A DNA stretch of 64,000 nucleotides from Maridesulfovibrio sp. (GTDB taxonomy: Bacteria; Desulfobacterota; Desulfovibrionia; Desulfovibrionales; Desulfovibrionaceae), in contig NZ_OY787459.1 in the NCBI RefSeq assembly GCF_963678865.1, forward strand, positions 3,340,501 through 3,404,500. Reading direction: 5' to 3'. A program made the translations under genes and the position numbers. The notes under the pieces were generated by a model. That model saw only the letters and a program-made list of their open reading frames with translations, ran no database searches and had not been told where the DNA came from. The stretch's first letter is position 1; every line of letters begins with the position of its first letter. This document shows positions 17,111-25,197 of this stretch, piece after piece.

Positions 17111-17887
17111 CTACCAGCGTAGTGAAAGACAGGTCAGGCCGCCGTCCATTTTCCGGAATTCAGACATGTTAATGAAATCAGGTTTAAACCCGTTTTTATT
17201 CAGCAGTTCGGCGGTTTTGGGAAAACCTTGCGGTGCAAGCAGCCTGCTGCCCAGATAGAGGCAGTTGGCTGAATATTCTTCGCCTTCGGGGACGATAATT
17301 TTTTTGAATCCGGCAAATTCATCGCGTCCGGCAAATCGTGCGCTGATGATCAGTGTTTTTTCGTCAAGGGCGGAAAGTTCGGTTTTGAGATGGGGCATGC
17401 CGTTATCAAAAGGCACTGGAACTGTCTTGTAGCCGAATCTGGCAACGGCCTTGGCAAATTGTTTGCAGCCGTCTGCGTTGGTGCGGGAATCAATGCCTAC
17501 GTAAAATGTTTTGCCCATCAGCAGTACATCGCCGCCCTCCATGAGTCCGTTTCCCTGCATGCGGATAACTTCGTCGGTCTGCTCTGCAATGGCTGCTTCG
17601 ATTTCGTCCACCTCCCCGCGCCTTGATTCGGCTCCGGGGCAGGTCAGGAAAGCGGCGGCACCGTTTGCGTGCGGTATCATGACTGCGGTATCTTCCACAA
17701 ATACGGAATCAGGATAATCCTCAACCGGGGGCAGCACTGTGACGCTGATTCCGGCCTGAGTGAAATATCCGATGTAGTCCCTGTGCTGGGCTGCGGTCAG
17801 TTTCATATCCGGGCAGCCGAGGCCCGCTCCGGTCAGTCCTTGTCCCAGACTTTCAGCCGGGGTTCTGACAATTGCTTTGCTGAACAT
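17111..17887 (-). CDS. Dimethylarginine dimethylaminohydrolase / arginine deiminase superfamily protein
   Basis: A 258-residue protein of the guanidino-group-modifying superfamily, the size of DDAH. Catalytic features are present: FVEDT with Glu65/Asp66, the MEGGDVL motif near 116-122, His166 in MPHLKTE, and the nucleophile Cys253 in GGLTCLSLRW at the extreme C-terminus. DDAH converts methylated arginines to citrulline; bacterial members may act on other guanidines, so the substrate is tentative. The gene shares its strand with the small helical gene 13 nt upstream and is likely cotranscribed with it. Confidence 0.88.
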   Translation of the reverse strand: MFSKAIVRTPAESLGQGLTGAGLGCPDMKLTAAQHRDYIGYFTQAGISVTVLPPVEDYPDSVFVEDTAVMIPHANGAAAFLTCPGAESRRGEVDEIEAAIAEQTDEVIRMQGNGLMEGGDVLLMGKTFYVGIDSRTNADGCKQFAKAVARFGYKTVPVPFDNGMPHLKTELSALDEKTLIISARFAGRDEFAGFKKIIVPEGEEYSANCLYLGSRLLAPQGFPKTAELLNKNGFKPDFINMSEFRKMDGGLTCLSLRW

Positions 17888-17900
17888 TTTTTGATTTCCT

Positions 17901-18359
17901 TTACTGGATGATCGCGTCTTTCTTTTTCTGTTCTTCTGCGATGAGGGTCAGCTTGGAACGGATGTACGCACTGGCGATATTACCGGCCTCGTCATCCTGA
18001 GTGGGGGCGAAGGCTGTGATGTCTTCTGCTACCTGTTTCTCCATGCGTTCGGATTCCATGAACATGATGTAGACCAGTACAAGTGCGGAATCGTTGTCCT
18101 GAGTGCCGCTGCAAAGTTCTTCAATCTGGTTGCGGGGTACAGTTTCCAGCAGACGTTCCACAAACATGTTGGCCCATTTGTCGTAAAGGTCGGTGATGGG
18201 CGGGATCATGGATTTGATGTTGCGTATCGCGCCATCGTCGATGTTGGGCATGGTCATGGCAATGAATTCCCCAAGGGCGTCCTGACGGGCTTCCTCATCG
18301 GCAGTACATTTGTCCATGATGATTTTATAGATATATTTTTTTATTTCCGTTTCCTGCAT
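17901..18359 (-). CDS. Small helical protein of unknown function
   Basis: A 152-residue acidic protein with no membrane segment or recognised motif. It appears nearly all alpha-helical (EIKKYIYKIIMDKC ..., LYDKWANMFVERLLETV, KLTLIAEEQKKKDAIIQ). The ATG is preceded by GGAGACAAAC. It leads the DDAH gene by 13 nt, so a shared transcript is probable, but nothing in the sequence links it to guanidine metabolism. I do not recognise the family. Confidence 0.7.
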   Translation of the reverse strand: MQETEIKKYIYKIIMDKCTADEEARQDALGEFIAMTMPNIDDGAIRNIKSMIPPITDLYDKWANMFVERLLETVPRNQIEELCSGTQDNDSALVLVYIMFMESERMEKQVAEDITAFAPTQDDEAGNIASAYIRSKLTLIAEEQKKKDAIIQ

Positions 18360-18551
18360 TGTTTGTCTCCTGCTGCAAAATTCATAAAAACTGATGACTG
18401 GTTACTAAAAAGAAGGAGCGCAGGCAACAGTCAGCCCTTCCCCGGCTTGATTCATTTCAGGCTTTGGTGGTAAGCCAACATCCTATCAGGAGCATAAGCG
18501 TCTTCAGGCGCAAAAAATATTAGGCAGTTAATTTCAGGAGAGAATTAATAA

Positions 18552-19316
18552 ATGGTGAATGGGAAGAAAGTTGTAATGGTTATGCCTGCTTATAATGCGG
18601 CTTCCACATTAAAAAAGACTCTGGACGAACTGCCTGCGAATGTGGTGGATGAAATACTTCTGGTTGATGACTGCAGCCGTGACGATACTGTTTCGCAGGC
18701 TGAAAAGCTGGGTATCAGGACTGTGGTCCACTCCAGCAATACCGGATATGGCGGAAACCAGAAGACCTGCTACCGCACCGCCCTTGAGATGGGCGCGGAT
18801 GTGGTGGTCATGGTCCATCCGGATTACCAGTATACCCCGCTGATCATTTCCGCCATGGTTTCGCCCATCGCCAACGGGGTTTTTGACTGCATGCTCGGTT
18901 CAAGGATTCTCGGAACAGGGGCGCGCAAGGGCGGCATGCCTCTCTATAAATATATATCCAACCGGGCTTTGACATGGTTCCAGAATATCCTGATCGGTTA
19001 TCATCTTTCCGAGTATCATACCGGTTACCGGGCTTTTTCCCGGGATTTGCTGGAAAACATTCCTTTTGATGATAACAGCGATGATTTTGTTTTTGATAAC
19101 CAGATGCTCTGCCAGATTATTTATTCCGGCTACGATATCGGGGAGGTAACCTGTCCGACCCGTTATATGGATGACTCTTCGTCCATCAGCTTTGTCCGTT
19201 CTGTCAGGTACGGATTGGGTGTTCTGCGCTGTACCTGCGAAACTTTTGGGCACCGGATGGGCTGGCTGCAAAGTGAATTTTTGAAAAATGTTCCCAAACA
19301 GGGACAGGCGGAATAG
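18552..19316 (+). CDS. Family 2 glycosyltransferase, dolichyl-phosphate mannose synthase-like
   Basis: A 254-residue GT-A glycosyltransferase. It shows the N-terminal nucleotide-sugar fold (VMVMPAYNAASTL, LLVDDCSRDDT) and the DXD-equivalent VMVHPDYQY. An SRILG...KYISNRALTW stretch then matches the DPM/DPG synthase subgroup. Such enzymes load a sugar onto polyprenyl phosphate. No C-terminal membrane helices are present, so it would be a soluble or peripheral enzyme. The next gene starts 2 nt after its stop and encodes a lipid-sugar-dependent transferase, which suggests donor supply for that protein. Confidence 0.88.
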   Translation: MVNGKKVVMVMPAYNAASTLKKTLDELPANVVDEILLVDDCSRDDTVSQAEKLGIRTVVHSSNTGYGGNQKTCYRTALEMGADVVVMVHPDYQYTPLIISAMVSPIANGVFDCMLGSRILGTGARKGGMPLYKYISNRALTWFQNILIGYHLSEYHTGYRAFSRDLLENIPFDDNSDDFVFDNQMLCQIIYSGYDIGEVTCPTRYMDDSSSISFVRSVRYGLGVLRCTCETFGHRMGWLQSEFLKNVPKQGQAE

Positions 19317-19318
19317 TC

Positions 19319-21034
19319 ATGAGCGGTGCGAAAGTTGAAAACGGAATGAAGAAAGGGTTGATTGCGGCGCTTATTCTCTCCGCACTGGTGCTTGTTGTCT
19401 ACGGACAGTGCGGCAGTTTTGAGCTGGTAACTTATGATGATACCAGTTACGTGACCAACAACCCCCGGGTCATGCAGGGAATTTCTACCGAGAATATCAG
19501 CTGGGCTTTCAGTTCCTTTCAGCTTTCAAACTACCACCCCCTGACCGTGGTTTCGCACATGCTGGATACGACCCTCTTCGGGGATTCGGCTGGGGCGCGT
19601 CATCTGGTCAATGTGTTCTTTCATCTCTGCAATGTGCTGCTGTTCTTTTTTTTCCTGCTCAAGGCTACTGCAGAATTTGATGAAGACGGTTTGGTTCCGT
19701 CGTTTTTTGCCGCAGCCCTTTTTGCCGTGCATCCGGTGCATGTGGAATCCGTGGCCTGGGTAGCGGAGCGCAAGGATGTGCTTTCAACTTTTTTCTGGCT
19801 ATGCGCCATGCACAGTTGGCTGGGCTGGGCCAGATCAAGAAACATGGCCTCCTATGGGCTGACTTTCTTTTTTACCGGACTTGGAATTCTGGCAAAGCCC
19901 ATGGTGGTAACCCTGCCTGCAGCGCTGGTTTTGCTGGATATCTGGCCGTTGAGCAGGATTGATTTTTCTAAAAGCCCTCTGACCGGGCTGGTGAAATTGA
20001 TAGCTGAGAAACTGCCGTTATTTGGTCTTTCCGTGCTTTCGTCAGTGCTGACCGTTATGGCCCAGCAGGGCGGTGGGGCTATGCAGAGCGTGGAATCTTT
20101 TCCTTTGGGGTTGCGTTTATCCAATGCCCTTGTTTCTTATGTGGCATATCTTGGAGAGCTGGTTGCCCCGGTAAATCTTGCAGTTTTTTATCCTTATCCG
20201 CATGAGATTCCTTTTTGGAAGCCGCTGTTGGCTGCCGTGTTCCTGATCGGCGTAACGGCGGTTGCGGTCCGTTTTATCAAGAAATTTCCTCTCGGCGCTG
20301 TTGGCTGGTTCTGGTATCTGGGAACTTTGGTTCCTGTAATCGGGCTGGTGCAGGTAGGCGACCAGTCCATGGCCGACCGTTATGCCTATATTCCCTTCAT
20401 GGGAGTGTATATGCTCATTGCCTTCGGCGCAGCCCGGCTGGTAAGAGAAAGACAGATGCCCGGCAAGGCCGTTGTCGCAGTTGGTTCGGTTGTGGTGGCA
20501 GTGTTGCTGGCCGGGGCCTACGCACAGGCCGGATACTGGAAAGACAGCAAGTCTCTTTACGTCCGCGCGTTGTCTGTGACCGAGAATAATCATCATATGC
20601 ATTACAACTACGGCAATCTGCTGGAGCGGGAAAAGAATCTGACCGAAGCTGCAAAACATTTCAAGGCAGCATTCAAGGCTGATCCTTCCCATTACAAAGC
20701 CATGAGCAGCCTTGCCTCAATTCTAAGCCGCAAAGGCGACCTCTATACTGCACTGGATCTTTATCAAAGGGCTTTACATATCAATCCTGATTACGCCCCG
20801 GCGTTGGGTAACCGGGGTATCGTTTATATGCAGCAGGGTAAATTCGATGCCGCTTTGACCGACCTGCGCAAGGCGAGCGCGCTTGAACCGCACGAACCAA
20901 ACCATATGATTAATATGGGCTTGCTCTATTACATGCGCGGCGACAATGCGCACGCAAAAGAATGGTTGCAAAAAGCCTTGCAGATTGATCCCGGGAACAG
21001 GATCGCCCGTAAGAATCTGACCTTGATTCCTTGA
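19319..21034 (+). CDS. TMTC-like polytopic glycosyltransferase with C-terminal TPR repeats
   Basis: A 571-residue membrane protein. The N-terminal ~400 residues carry about ten membrane helices and GT-C features: the first extracytoplasmic loop has the acidic pair in TYDDTSYV (Asp40/41), followed by NYHPLTVVSHMLD, HPVHVESVAWVAERKD and a GILAKPMVVTLP stretch. These match the eukaryotic TMTC O-mannosyltransferases and their bacterial relatives. Residues ~420-571 are four TPR units. Its likely role is transfer of a lipid-linked sugar to exported protein, with the upstream GT2 making the donor. The acceptor is unknown. Confidence 0.82.
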   Translation: MSGAKVENGMKKGLIAALILSALVLVVYGQCGSFELVTYDDTSYVTNNPRVMQGISTENISWAFSSFQLSNYHPLTVVSHMLDTTLFGDSAGARHLVNVFFHLCNVLLFFFFLLKATAEFDEDGLVPSFFAAALFAVHPVHVESVAWVAERKDVLSTFFWLCAMHSWLGWARSRNMASYGLTFFFTGLGILAKPMVVTLPAALVLLDIWPLSRIDFSKSPLTGLVKLIAEKLPLFGLSVLSSVLTVMAQQGGGAMQSVESFPLGLRLSNALVSYVAYLGELVAPVNLAVFYPYPHEIPFWKPLLAAVFLIGVTAVAVRFIKKFPLGAVGWFWYLGTLVPVIGLVQVGDQSMADRYAYIPFMGVYMLIAFGAARLVRERQMPGKAVVAVGSVVVAVLLAGAYAQAGYWKDSKSLYVRALSVTENNHHMHYNYGNLLEREKNLTEAAKHFKAAFKADPSHYKAMSSLASILSRKGDLYTALDLYQRALHINPDYAPALGNRGIVYMQQGKFDAALTDLRKASALEPHEPNHMINMGLLYYMRGDNAHAKEWLQKALQIDPGNRIARKNLTLIP

Positions 21035-21163
21035 TTGAGTAATCATTCGTTTTGGCGTATTGCCATTTCAGGTGGAATAGTACTCTTCCTCCTCTGTCCT
21101 GTGCCGATGACTTTTCTTGTGTGCTGCGGGCTGCAAATCTTTTTTCCGCGTATGGGGTAATGT

Positions 21164-22450
21164 ATGGATTTTATTCACAACCTCCTTCCTTTATTTAAAA
21201 TTTTATTTGTTTTTATCTGTATGCTGGCCGGGATCAGACTCCGGCTTGGCGTCGGTCCCTCCATTCTGGCCGGTGGCGGGGTGCTGGCGGTGCTCACTTC
21301 CATGAAAATGGGGGAAGTTCTTGAAGTCAGCGGCGCAGCCCTGACGGATGACAAGACGATTTTTCTGGCCTTGATAGTAGCCCTGATTATGATTTTGTCC
21401 GGGTTGCTGGAGAAAACAGGGCAGGCGGGGCGGATAATGGATTCCTTGACCGGATATTTGAGAAGTCCCCGTTTGCGGCTGGTATTTTTCCCGGCGCTTA
21501 TCGGTCTGCTGCCCATGCCCGGCGGGGCCATTTTTTCCGCCCCCATGATTCAGGAAGCAGCCAACGGGCTTGATGTCTCAGGACGGGATAAAGTTGTCAT
21601 CAACTACTGGTTCCGCCATCTCTGGGAGTTGGCCTGGCCTCTTTATCCGGGGATGATCCTTGCAGCATCCCTGTGCGGGATGAGTGTTTTTGAATATATA
21701 GGTTATACTTTTCCGGGTTCACTCGCCTGTATTGTGCTGGGTTGCTTTTTCTACCTGCGGCCTTCTGTCCTGCCTATGAAAAATAACGGCAGCGCGTTCA
21801 ATGATTCAGCCAATGTCCGAGATTTCGGGAAAGTTCTCAAGGAAGGGCTGCCGCTGATCGTCGCCATCGTGGGCGCCTTTCTTTTTGAAACTTTGCTGAG
21901 CTTTTTCTTTCCCGGTATTCCGTTTGAACTAGGGATTGTTCTGGCTTTGCTGGCAGCGGTCTTATGTTCCTTGACCGCTAACCATGGGTCCATGCCTATT
22001 ATCCGGGCCCTGCTGCTTGAAAAGCGGTTCCTGAATATGATTTTTATGATTATCTGCGTTTTCGTATTCAAGGATATTCTCGGGGCCTGCGGGGTGGTCG
22101 ATGAGCTGGCCCGTCTGGCCGGAGGGGAGACTGCTCTCATTGCAGCGGCAGTATTTGTACCGTTTCTGGTCGGTTTCATCGCCGGGATAACCCTGGCTTT
22201 TGTCGGCGCAGCCATGCCGTTGGTTGTAGGTCTTGTGCAGGCTGCAGGACTTCAGCACCAACTACCGGCTTGGGCGGTATTATGTATGTTTTGCGGTTTT
22301 GCCGGGATTATGGCTTCTCCACTGCATATTTGTTTTCTGCTGACCTGTGAATATTTCAAAGTGGATATGGTCGAGGCATGGAAAAAGGTTGTCATTCCCA
22401 GTTTGATGCTTATGTTGCTCGGAGTGGCGTACTTTTTTGTTTTATTGTAG
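21164..22450 (+). CDS. DUF401-family permease
   Basis: A 428-residue protein with ten or more hydrophobic segments. The LLPMPGGAIFSAPMIQ and YWFRHLWELAWPLYPG motifs are typical of the DUF401 / TIGR00529 group in the ion-transporter superfamily, related in fold to gluconate and C4-dicarboxylate permeases. The substrate is not known for this family. It begins about 130 nt after the TMTC-like gene and ends 48 nt before ppiB, on the same strand. No regulator is adjacent. Confidence 0.85.
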   Translation: MDFIHNLLPLFKILFVFICMLAGIRLRLGVGPSILAGGGVLAVLTSMKMGEVLEVSGAALTDDKTIFLALIVALIMILSGLLEKTGQAGRIMDSLTGYLRSPRLRLVFFPALIGLLPMPGGAIFSAPMIQEAANGLDVSGRDKVVINYWFRHLWELAWPLYPGMILAASLCGMSVFEYIGYTFPGSLACIVLGCFFYLRPSVLPMKNNGSAFNDSANVRDFGKVLKEGLPLIVAIVGAFLFETLLSFFFPGIPFELGIVLALLAAVLCSLTANHGSMPIIRALLLEKRFLNMIFMIICVFVFKDILGACGVVDELARLAGGETALIAAAVFVPFLVGFIAGITLAFVGAAMPLVVGLVQAAGLQHQLPAWAVLCMFCGFAGIMASPLHICFLLTCEYFKVDMVEAWKKVVIPSLMLMLLGVAYFFVLL

Positions 22451-22498
22451 ATGATAAATCCCCGCAGCGGGTAAGATAAAAAATCGGAGGAACTAAAT

Positions 22499-23008
22499 AT
22501 GTCCAATCCCATGGTACTGATGGAAACACCTGAAGGTGAAGTACTGATCGAGCTTTTCGAGAAAGAAGCCCCTAAAACCGTAGAAAATTTTCTGCGTTAC
22601 GTTGATGAAGGTTTCTATGAAGGAACCCTTTTTCACAGGGTTATCAATAATTTTATGGTTCAGGGCGGCGGTTTCGACTTTTCCATGAAACAGAAAGACA
22701 CCCACGAACCTGTTGAAAACGAAGCAGACAACGGGCTCAAAAACGAATTGGGCACCTTGGCTATGGCTCGCACCATGGACCCTCATTCCGCAACCGCACA
22801 GTTCTTTATCAACGTGAAGGATAACGGTTTTCTTGATCACACTGCCAAGAATCCTCAGGGCTGGGGCTACTGCGTATTCGGTAAAGTTATCGACGGTATG
22901 GAAGCCGTGGAGAAAATCAAGAAAGTAAAGACCGGTTCTTACGGTCCTATGGATGATGTTCCGGTTGATCCCATCAGCATTATTTCCATGAAACGTTTTG
23001 AAGATTAA
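22499..23008 (+). CDS. ppiB: Cyclophilin-type peptidyl-prolyl cis-trans isomerase
   Basis: A 169-residue cytoplasmic cyclophilin, with no signal peptide. The active-site motifs are in place: FHRVINNFMVQGG with the catalytic Arg, the ATAQFFINVKDN segment and the WGYCVFGKV strand. It catalyses proline isomerisation during protein folding. The ATG follows CGGAGG. A strong hairpin terminator lies just downstream. Confidence 0.95.
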   Translation: MSNPMVLMETPEGEVLIELFEKEAPKTVENFLRYVDEGFYEGTLFHRVINNFMVQGGGFDFSMKQKDTHEPVENEADNGLKNELGTLAMARTMDPHSATAQFFINVKDNGFLDHTAKNPQGWGYCVFGKVIDGMEAVEKIKKVKTGSYGPMDDVPVDPISIISMKRFED

Positions 23009-23034
23009 TTTTTTATAGCGTTTATATCGTCTTT

Positions 23035-23073
23035 AAGGCACTGGAAAGTATTGCTTTCCAGTGCCTTCTTTGT
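23035..23073 (+). terminator. Intrinsic terminator after ppiB
   Basis: A 14 bp perfect stem (AAGGCACTGGAAAG with its complement, 23035-23048 and 23054-23067) with a 5-nt loop, followed by CTTTGTTT. It lies 27 nt past the ppiB stop. Confidence 0.88.
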
Positions 23074-23191
23074 TTAATTATTTCTTTGATGTACTTATAG
23101 AATAACAGTTTTAAATATATTGTTTTTTTGCTATGACTTATTCGAGTGGTGGAATTTGAAGTTGTAGAGCATAAATTATCAGGGGTAACCA

Positions 23192-24298
23192 TTGGATAAT
23201 TCTGAATTAACTATACTCGTCATCGATGATGAAGATTTCGTACGGGAAACAATCAGCGACTATCTCAGTGATTCCGGGTTCAACATTATTGATGCCTGTG
23301 ATGGAGAGGAAGGGATTGAAGTTTTCGGGCGGGAAAATCCCGATGCTGTTCTGGTTGATTTGAATATGCCTAAAGTTGACGGTTTCGGGGTGCTTGAGCA
23401 TGTTACCTCCGAAAGTCCGGATACTCCTATCATTGTTGTCTCCGGTGCCGGGCTCATTCAGGATGCCATAAAAGCTGTTCGTCTGGGGGCCTGGGATTTC
23501 GTGACCAAGCCCATCGTCGACCTCAATATTCTGGAGCATGCTCTCAGGCAGGGGCTTGAGCGGGCTTCTCTGGTCAAGGAGAACCGACTCTATAAGGAAC
23601 ACCTTGAAGCCGAGGTTCAGAGAAGGACTGAAGCCCTCCGCAACGAAGTCAAAGTTCGTCGCGAGGCTCAGGATGCCCTGATGGCTATTCAGGATGAAGT
23701 TATTGAAACTCAGAAGGAAGTCATCCTTACCCTTGGTGAAGTTGTTGAGACCCGCTCCAATGAAACCGCCAACCATGTCCGCAGGGTTGCTGAACTTTCC
23801 TATATTCTAGCGCGGCGCTACGGCCTTAGCGAAGAAGAATCAGATCTGTTGCGTCTTGCCTCTCCCATGCACGATGTCGGTAAGATCGGCATCCCCGATA
23901 CAGTGCTTAACAAGCCCGGTAAACTGACTCCTGAAGAGTTTCAGCTCATCAAGACCCACACCACCATAGGGCATGAAATTTTAAAGCATTCAGAACGTCC
24001 TATCATCAAGGCCGCAGCTATTGTGGCTTATGAGCATCACGAGTGGTGGAATGGTAACGGCTATCCCAGAGGTCTTGTCGGGGAAGCCATTCATATTTAT
24101 GGCCGTATCACTGGGATTGTGGATGTTTTCGATGCGTTGGGCAGCGAGCGTGTTTACAAGAAGGCATGGCCCATTGATAAAATCAAGAATTACTTCGAAG
24201 AAGGAAGGGGCAAGCAATTCGATCCGCAACTTACCGATCTGTTGTTTGATAATCTGGATGAAATTTTAGAACTGCGGCGGACTTTTCCTGACGGTTAG
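23192..24298 (+). CDS. Response regulator with HD-GYP domain (RpfG-like)
   Basis: A 368-residue protein: receiver domain (about 6-125; phosphoacceptor Asp in AVLVDLNMPKVDG), a coiled-coil linker (EAEVQRRTEALRNEVKVRREAQ), then an HD-GYP domain with the MHDVGKIGIP motif and HHEWWNGNGYPRGL. HD-GYP proteins hydrolyse cyclic di-GMP. The start is TTG at 23192, with AGGGG six bases upstream. No cognate kinase lies beside it. Confidence 0.92.
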   Translation: MDNSELTILVIDDEDFVRETISDYLSDSGFNIIDACDGEEGIEVFGRENPDAVLVDLNMPKVDGFGVLEHVTSESPDTPIIVVSGAGLIQDAIKAVRLGAWDFVTKPIVDLNILEHALRQGLERASLVKENRLYKEHLEAEVQRRTEALRNEVKVRREAQDALMAIQDEVIETQKEVILTLGEVVETRSNETANHVRRVAELSYILARRYGLSEEESDLLRLASPMHDVGKIGIPDTVLNKPGKLTPEEFQLIKTHTTIGHEILKHSERPIIKAAAIVAYEHHEWWNGNGYPRGLVGEAIHIYGRITGIVDVFDALGSERVYKKAWPIDKIKNYFEEGRGKQFDPQLTDLLFDNLDEILELRRTFPDG

Positions 24299-24379
24299 CA
24301 GGGCATCTTCAAAATCAGAGTCTTTTTAAAAAAACATCGTTACGAGTTTGGAAACACTACATTGGACCTGTTGGAGCTG

Positions 24380-25051
24380 TTATTTAAGTTTGTCTACCAG
24401 CAAGGGTTCGGGGTGCTTCCTGTTGCGTGCCAGACTTAAGGCGTCCTTGCGGCATTTGTTGGTACAAACCCCACAGCCCATGCATTTTCTGGGGTTGATG
24501 CGCATGCGTTTGTCGCGCAGGTTCATGGCCCCGAAAGGGCAGTATTCCATACATTGACCGCAGCCTATGCATTTGTGCGGGTCCACTACAGCGATATACC
24601 CTGAAGGAACCAGAATCGAAACTTCAGCGTGTTCGACTTTCATTGTTTCGCAGCATTCCGGGCAGCAATTGCAGATGGCATAGAATGGTCCTGATTTTGT
24701 TTCCTTGCAGCGAATGTAATGCACATGGCCTTTTGCATTTTTGGTTTCCAGAATCCTAACAGCCTCATCTTCATTTATCTGCCGGGATTTCCCCGGATAG
24801 TTCCTGATTGTTTCAGATGCATGAAGCTCACCCGCGAAAATACAAACCTCCGCCACGGATGATATCGATGTTGATGCCGGGCAGGGTGATTCAAAAAGCA
24901 CAACAGGGGTTTTACCATTGGGCAGTGCTCTTTCCGGTATGGAACAGCTGTCCACCATGGCTTTGAGTAGTTTGAGCGCTTCTCGGGTGGGGATGATTTT
25001 ACCGTGGAATTTTTTGGCAAAATCATCCTTGAAATTCAGGATTCTTTTCAT
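24380..25051 (-). CDS. Iron-sulfur protein with C-terminal 2[4Fe-4S] ferredoxin domain
   Basis: A 223-residue soluble protein. The last 60 residues hold two C-x2-C-x2-C-x3-C motifs (CIGCGQCMEYCPF and CMGCGVCTNKCRK). Just before them lies a second cysteine cluster, CNCCPECC, which could bind a further cluster or metal. The N-terminal half is unrelated to any family I recognise. An electron-transfer role is likely. It is transcribed alone, convergent with the HD-GYP gene and divergent from the STAS gene. Confidence 0.78.
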   Translation of the reverse strand: MKRILNFKDDFAKKFHGKIIPTREALKLLKAMVDSCSIPERALPNGKTPVVLFESPCPASTSISSVAEVCIFAGELHASETIRNYPGKSRQINEDEAVRILETKNAKGHVHYIRCKETKSGPFYAICNCCPECCETMKVEHAEVSILVPSGYIAVVDPHKCIGCGQCMEYCPFGAMNLRDKRMRINPRKCMGCGVCTNKCRKDALSLARNRKHPEPLLVDKLK

Positions 25052-25197
25052 GGTTTACCCTCTTATAGACATAATTATCAGAGCCCGAAAAAATAGTACA
25101 GTTTTTCCAGAAGCAACTTCACAATCCTCTATGCTTATGCCTATGCTGACCCTGAACATGATAACATATTCCTGAGGGTATTGAACAGGAGTTGTGA

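Noticed and set aside
18360..18551. Riboswitch in the leader of the glycosyltransferase gene
   Set aside because: Some G/C-rich pairing is visible but no known riboswitch consensus could be recognised.
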